This document shows positions 58,878 through 64,000 of a stretch of DNA of 64,000 bases, one piece after another. The stretch is from Tetragonia tetragonoides (Eukaryota; Streptophyta; Magnoliopsida; Caryophyllales; Aizoaceae). The DNA is taken from the NCBI GenBank assembly GCA_038025085.1, contig CM076140.1, positions 17,938,001 to 18,002,000 of the forward strand, written 5' to 3'. How positions within the stretch are numbered: position 1 is the first letter of the stretch; each line of letters starts with the position of its first letter. The notes beneath the pieces are model-generated. The model was not told where the DNA came from. It saw nothing but the letters and a program-made list of their open reading frames with translations, and ran no database searches. Both the position numbers and the translations under genes were made by a program.

Positions 58878-60640
58878 GCAAACTAATAAGAGTATTTTAT
58901 AAAATATTTTTATAAAAGAAGGTTTAGTTTCTCTTCTTTAATGAATATCCCGAGGAATAATTTTGAGTTGCATATCAAAGTTTCGGGTAAGTGTAGGTAT
59001 AATTTCATCAAAAATAAGTTCACTTTATTTCAATAAGCTCTACCAAGTTACATTAAGCAAAAGGTTCAGCAAAATTCTTATAATAGATCGGCGCCTAAGA
59101 ATTCTAAGTTTTTACCAATATTATCTTAACCTAGTGATTAAAATTGAGCTACTAGATACATTAAATTTTAGATCCGAATCTCCACTCCCACACAAAAAAA
59201 AAAACATACCTAAGTTTCATTTATTACCAAGTTGTAAGTGTTGTATGAGGTTGCTTCAAGGTGAGACTATGACTTTGTTTGGTTGGTGACTTTTTACCCA
59301 GCTTGTTGGACAATCTGGATTTTTTGACCAGTTGACCATCCACCATCCAAAACTTGGTGTTTGGTTACCAGCTTTTTCATTGGCTTTTTGGATGGGTAAC
59401 TTTTGAAGTCAGCTTACCTAACAATCTAAGAGAGTGTACCGTCTTGAAGTGATTTCTAAATCTGGCATAACTTTTTTTTAGTACTCTATTACTATTACTT
59501 TACATTTTATTATCTTGGCAATTAGTATTTCTTATACAATAGAACAAGGAAAGCAGTTTTCAATGATAAAGAATAAACGGTGATCAACAAAGGCCTATTG
59601 CCTACCTTGAATTGAAGGGCATGTTTAGTTGGACGAATTTTCCCACAAATACGGTCCAAATACCAATTTACAACGAAAGGTCCCCCACCCCCCTTTTTGG
59701 TTCAAAGAAAGGTTTCCTCTTACAGCAAGTGTGAAATACGTTCTTGCATAAGATTATCTTTATGAGTAGTTTAATGATAAAAACTACTTACGAAAGTTAT
59801 TATTCATTCTTGTCGAAAGTTTTTCAAGTGGTTGGGTAACAAATTACTTATTGCTTTTTTGGCGTTATTCAATCAATAGAATAATTTTAAATTATTTTTT
59901 TCTTTTTTCTTTTTACAAATACTCTAAAAATCACTCCCTTATTTTAGGGGGTGTATTGGTAATAAAGTCGGATGGTGTTAATAAAAACGCCAGAAAATTT
60001 ACGCGTTCTTGCATACATAAATGTCATACTTCCTTGGTGGAACATGCATTTTCGAAAAAATATGTAAGTTTATGTGGTGGTGTTAATAAAAACGCCAGAA
60101 TCGTATTTTTAGATGGCGTATGACTTCTTATAAATGAAAATTTCTCTTTTTGATTGCCTACAAAAACCGTGTTAAAATCAGTGACGGATTCAGTGCGAGT
60201 GCTCGGGATTCTGGGTAACCAGTTTTTTCAAAATTTTTTGCTAAAATACTCTAGTTTTTGAATTTTTTTTGAAAATAATTGCTAAAATACCCTACTAATT
60301 TATTTTGGATACTTATATTATTTAATAATTTTATTTTGGCACCAATATTATTAATTTTCTAGATCTGCCATGGGTTAAGATGCTTCAAATTAAATCCAGT
60401 ATTTTTATACTTTTTTTTTTCTTTATTAAATTACCCCTTTTTTCCCTTTCCTTCCATAGTTTATTGCAATACCTTTTTGTGCTATCTAGGGATTAGAGAA
60501 ATCGAAAAAGTTAGTAATTGTTGTGTGCAGAAACTGGAAAGGAGGGCTGTAAAACACAGTAATGGGTTCATTGAATCTGGACAATAACAGAAAAACTGGA
60601 TGGCTTCCCCTTTTTTCTCCATTCTTTCATCATCACTGAC
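58878..60640. other. Intergenic stretch, minor repeats only
   Basis: No gene supported. GGTGTTAATAAAAACGCC occurs twice (about 59976 and 60080). Sequence near 59270-59410 (CTTTGTTTGGTTGG...) resembles the start of a MITE such as at 58018, but no matching end was found. Confidence 0.5.
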
Positions 60641-62463
60641 TTCTGCAATCTGCTATATAAATCAGGTATTTCATATTTTTCTATACTATTTAAATCAGAA
60701 GAAAAAAAAAAATAATTTCTGTTTAATTTAGATTCCAGAATTACAGGAACCATCAAGTGTGCTAAAAAACAATACAGGGTATAAGGTGCCTTTTTTTTAC
60801 CTCTCTTTTTATTTTATTCTCATAATTTTTTCTCTGTTTTGGTTCTTCATGTGCTGCTGTTTTCTGTTTCTGGGACATTTGTCTCATTTTTAATATAGAG
60901 AATCATTCAATTGTTACTTTCTGTCCTTTTAGTTTTCTTTCATTGAAACCTATGTGTTGAAAAGGTTAAGTGCTTAAGTTTTTTGGTTGGTTGAAGTGAA
61001 AATATATACCCTTCAAACCCCTTTTGGAATGTGGAAGTGATCAAAAATGTTTAAGCCCCACTATCAATGGCTTCAATGTAAAGCTGCATTGTGATGAAAA
61101 CAGGTGCCTATCACTTTCCTAGAATCCTTTTGCATTTAGCTCTTTATGCTCCATGAGAATAGCATGTCACTAGAGAAAATCAGAAAATCTCCATTGTATG
61201 TCATATCAAAATGCTAAACTTGTCCATTCAAAATTTGATTTTTATTAGAAATGTAAATAATTTAAGGGGTGTTTATGAGAAATAGACTACTTGGCATAGT
61301 TGCATGTAGGGTTTAAAACCGATACCGATACATCTTGACCTTCATAAACCTACTCGTATAGGGATTCAGTTTGTGGTTGTAGTAAGTCGTTTTATAAAGT
61401 CAACTTGACTATATTACCTCTCCTAGCTTATCCATAATGGAACTAAAACTTATTGCAAATTGCATTATATTGGTTGTTTTAGAAATACTAGGTTTGTGCT
61501 TGGTTTGATTTAAATGAAATAATGATTTGTCCCTAATCATGCAATTAACAAATAGAGTACTTGAGTCATCATCAATAATTGTCATAGTTTAGATCTTACA
61601 AAATGTAGATGCAAGCAATTAATGCTCTGCCTTAATCCACCATTTTAGCTTGTTCAGAACTCATTTTCTTCTTCCCAATCCCCATCAATTCTGAAAAAAC
61701 AAGTCTGATGTATGTAGTTGCACATTTAAGACTTTTTTGACAAACTGAGCTCACTGCATTTGCATGAATAATGAATGGACTTTAAGAAAAGTCTGACTTT
61801 GAAAGAGAACACAACTTCTAGATTGCTATCTTTTGTAGATAATTTCCTTACAAGATTGGATGAAATTATTTGAGGGTGGAATTCAGAAATTAGATGATTG
61901 AACATAAATGGCTGAACTGTAGAAGTAGACTTGAATCTCTAGTGACTTACCTAACTTATGTTCTTAAGTCAAACCACATCCCAGTCCCCACTTTCTGCCT
62001 TCAAAACCCAAAATGAGATTCTGTTTTCATATATAACTCTGAAGATTAATCAAAAACATAAATTACTAATTTGGTAATAATTTATGATCAATTATTGATT
62101 ATGAAAAGTCTAACTCTCCAATCAGGCTTTTATTTATTTCTTTTTTTTTTATATGTAATTTTAATTTCGTTTGTTTTCCTTGTCTAGGCTTCTGATCCAC
62201 ACATTTGTATATTATGCTGAGTTGCTGACAATTCTCTTAGCCATATTAGAACTTATAAGACCCCTAAGACCTCTTAGTCCTTTGCAAGTTGCACCTTAGA
62301 AGCATCAATCACTTTCTCCTGCAGGCTAGCTTCATCTCCCTCTTTTTTTTCCTTACAGCTAAAATTCCCTCCATGCTGAAATTTCTCTTTCAATCTTAGC
62401 TTACTTTAAACTCATTCTAAATTCTGACAATTACATCTTTGGTGTACATTGTTTCACTTACAG
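60641..62463 (+). promoter_or_regulatory. Sulfate transporter upstream region and probable 5' untranslated intron
   Basis: TATATAAAT at about 60653-60661 is a TATA-box candidate. A strong acceptor TTTCACTTACAG ends at 62463, 53 bases before the start codon, suggesting that an intron in the leader ends there. The matching donor is not identified; several GT sites exist. No sulfur-response element (core GAGAC) was assigned. Confidence 0.35.
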
Positions 62464-62516
62464 GTTCATAGTGCAGTAGCACCCTTTTCCCCTTTCTCGT
62501 TCCCCCAAACACTTCA

Positions 62517-64000
62517 ATGGGCGGTCTTTCAACTGATGGAGAGGCCGAAACCACTAAACAAATTGACATGGCGAGCCTTTCAGCCTCGCAACGTGACAAT
62601 CAAGACACAACGTTGCAGGTTCAACACAAAGTGGGCGTGCCATCTAAACAAAACTTGTTCAAGGAGTTTAGTAGCACGGTGAAGGAGACCTTATTCGCTG
62701 ATGACCCTTTAAGGCATTTTAAGCATCAGTCTAGGTCTCGGAAGTTTGTGCTTGGTCTTCAAGCCGTGTTCCCTATTCTTGAATGGGGTAAAGGTTACAA
62801 TTTTAAGAAGTTTAGAGGAGATATCATTGCTGGGCTTACTATTGCTAGCCTATGCATTCCTCAGGTAAAGGTCTTTCCTATTTATTATGGCCTAAAATGA
62901 TTCCAGTGTTCAGTTTTGCATGTCTAATAAGTCTGTTATTGTCAAATGATATAGGATATAGGGTATTCAAAGCTTGCTGGCCTTGATCCTCAATATGGGC
63001 TGTGTAAGTTCTTGTAAAACTTTTTTGTTGTGATTTTGGTTAGCTTTTGACTTGTAAGTTGTATATGTGATATATCAATTTATTATAGGTTGTTTTGCTG
63101 TTTAAATTATTGCAGACTCAAGTTTTGTTCCCCCACTTATTTATGCCTGCATGGGAAGTTCCAGAGATATAGCAATAGGTCCAGTGGCTGTTGTTTCTCT
63201 TCTCCTGGGTACTTTGATTCAGAAAGAGACAGATCCAGTCAAGAATCCATTAGAGTACCGAAGGCTTGCATTTACTGCAACATTTTTTGCCGGGATCACT
63301 CAATTTACGCTTGGATTCCTAAGGTCATAAACTAGTTTGTTGCTTTAGCCTGGACTATAACATAATCTTGGCTCATTTTTGAGGTTTATCCTCTTTCTTT
63401 TTCTTTTCTTTTTTGAGAAATCTATCTAATTATTCTGGCTTTCATGACACCAGATTAGGCTTTTTGATCGACTTTCTATCCCATGCTGCTATTGTTGGTT
63501 TTATGGGTGGGGCAGCTATTACAATTGCCCTACAGCAGCTTAAAGGATTTCTGGGGATCAAAAAGTTTACGAAGAAAGCCGATATAATTTCTGTATTACA
63601 GTCTGTGTTCGGTTCAATGCATCATGGGGTACAGTAAATTCACCTTTCTCAAGTATTATTCAGTTGGATTCTGTATTTCAAAGAAAATAGGTATCCCGAA
63701 AAATATTTTGTCAATGCTAAAAGCCGATTACTGTATGTTCATCTTATTGTGTGTTCATCATTTGCAGTGGAACTGGCAGACTATACTCATCGGAACAGTC
63801 TTTCTGGCATTCCTTCTCTTAGCCAAGTTTATTGTAAGAGTCGAGCTTACGATAATTTATTCTTTCAAATTTTATGATGTTGTTCTTATGTTTAAAGCAA
63901 AATTGTTTAACAGGGCAAGAGGAAGAAGAAACTATTTTGGGTGCCAGCAATTGCTCCACTTATATCGGTCATTCTTTCCACTCTGTTTGTGTATTTAACT
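62517..64000 (+). CDS. SULTR1: Group 1 (high-affinity type) sulfate transporter, 5' part
   Basis: Exons: 62517-62864, 62955-63003, 63116-63323, 63454-63628, 63768-63833, 63914-64000 (continues beyond the window). All introns are GT-AG and the phases join cleanly. The N terminus is cytosolic ([11 protein letters not shown]..., then [15 protein letters not shown]). The transmembrane domain follows: [77 protein letters not shown], and [12 protein letters not shown]. These are signature stretches of SLC26/SulP plant sulfate transporters, and the sequence is closest from memory to the SULTR1;1-1;3 group, which import sulfate with protons across the plasma membrane (roots, or phloem for 1;3). Not seen because of the window end: the last membrane segments and the C-terminal STAS domain. 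Nothing broken in the visible part. The exact paralogue needs a tree. Confidence 0.93.

Overview
This is a plant nuclear window: AT-rich, intron-bearing, and mostly transposable elements and simple repeats between four genes. The genes (a HIPP-type heavy-metal protein, EIN2, a group 1 sulfate transporter and a very small DFRP_C-like protein) point to a eudicot. The scattered GTCTCAC/GTGAGAC-type repeats and tRNA-derived SINEs would suit Caryophyllales, but that placement is a guess. Nothing prokaryotic, organellar or CRISPR-like is visible.

Layout. 1-8.7 kb is intergenic: diverged tandem repeats, a (TA)n tract, a SINE with a perfect target-site duplication (TSD), a hAT-type MITE and a PIF/Harbinger-type MITE. 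A two-exon HIPP gene lies at 8767-9695 (+). 9.9-12.2 kb holds a second SINE and a long-inverted-repeat Mutator-type element. 14100-28221 (-) is a tiny 81-residue gene whose two coding exons are separated by a 13.9-kb intron. That intron contains SINE copies, a 5'-truncated LINE, a foldback MITE and a complete, apparently very young Ty1/copia element (22166-27824) with identical LTRs. 28.4-35.75 kb is two dead LINEs on opposite strands, one interrupted inside its zinc-knuckle-like (zf-RVT) region by a hAT element.

36567-44161 (-) is a complete EIN2 gene (seven coding exons, 1359 residues by my splice model), the central membrane regulator of ethylene signalling. It carries an unusual four-copy 12-residue tandem repeat. 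44.2-60.5 kb is intergenic: dinucleotide microsatellites, a 218-bp tandem duplication, hairpin elements, a GTATCA/TGATAC-dense 3-kb tract that may be a decayed two-gene transposon, and a large ATT-type compound microsatellite. 62517-64000 (+) is the 5' part of a SULTR1-type sulfate transporter that runs off the window.

The genes are independent transcription units (metal binding, translation-GTPase partner, ethylene signalling, sulfate uptake) with no operon-like relationship. The most striking points are the nested, datable TE insertions and the way one 81-codon gene tolerates a full-length antisense copia element in its only intron. All splice models were read by eye from GT/AG sites and reading phase and have not been tested against transcripts.
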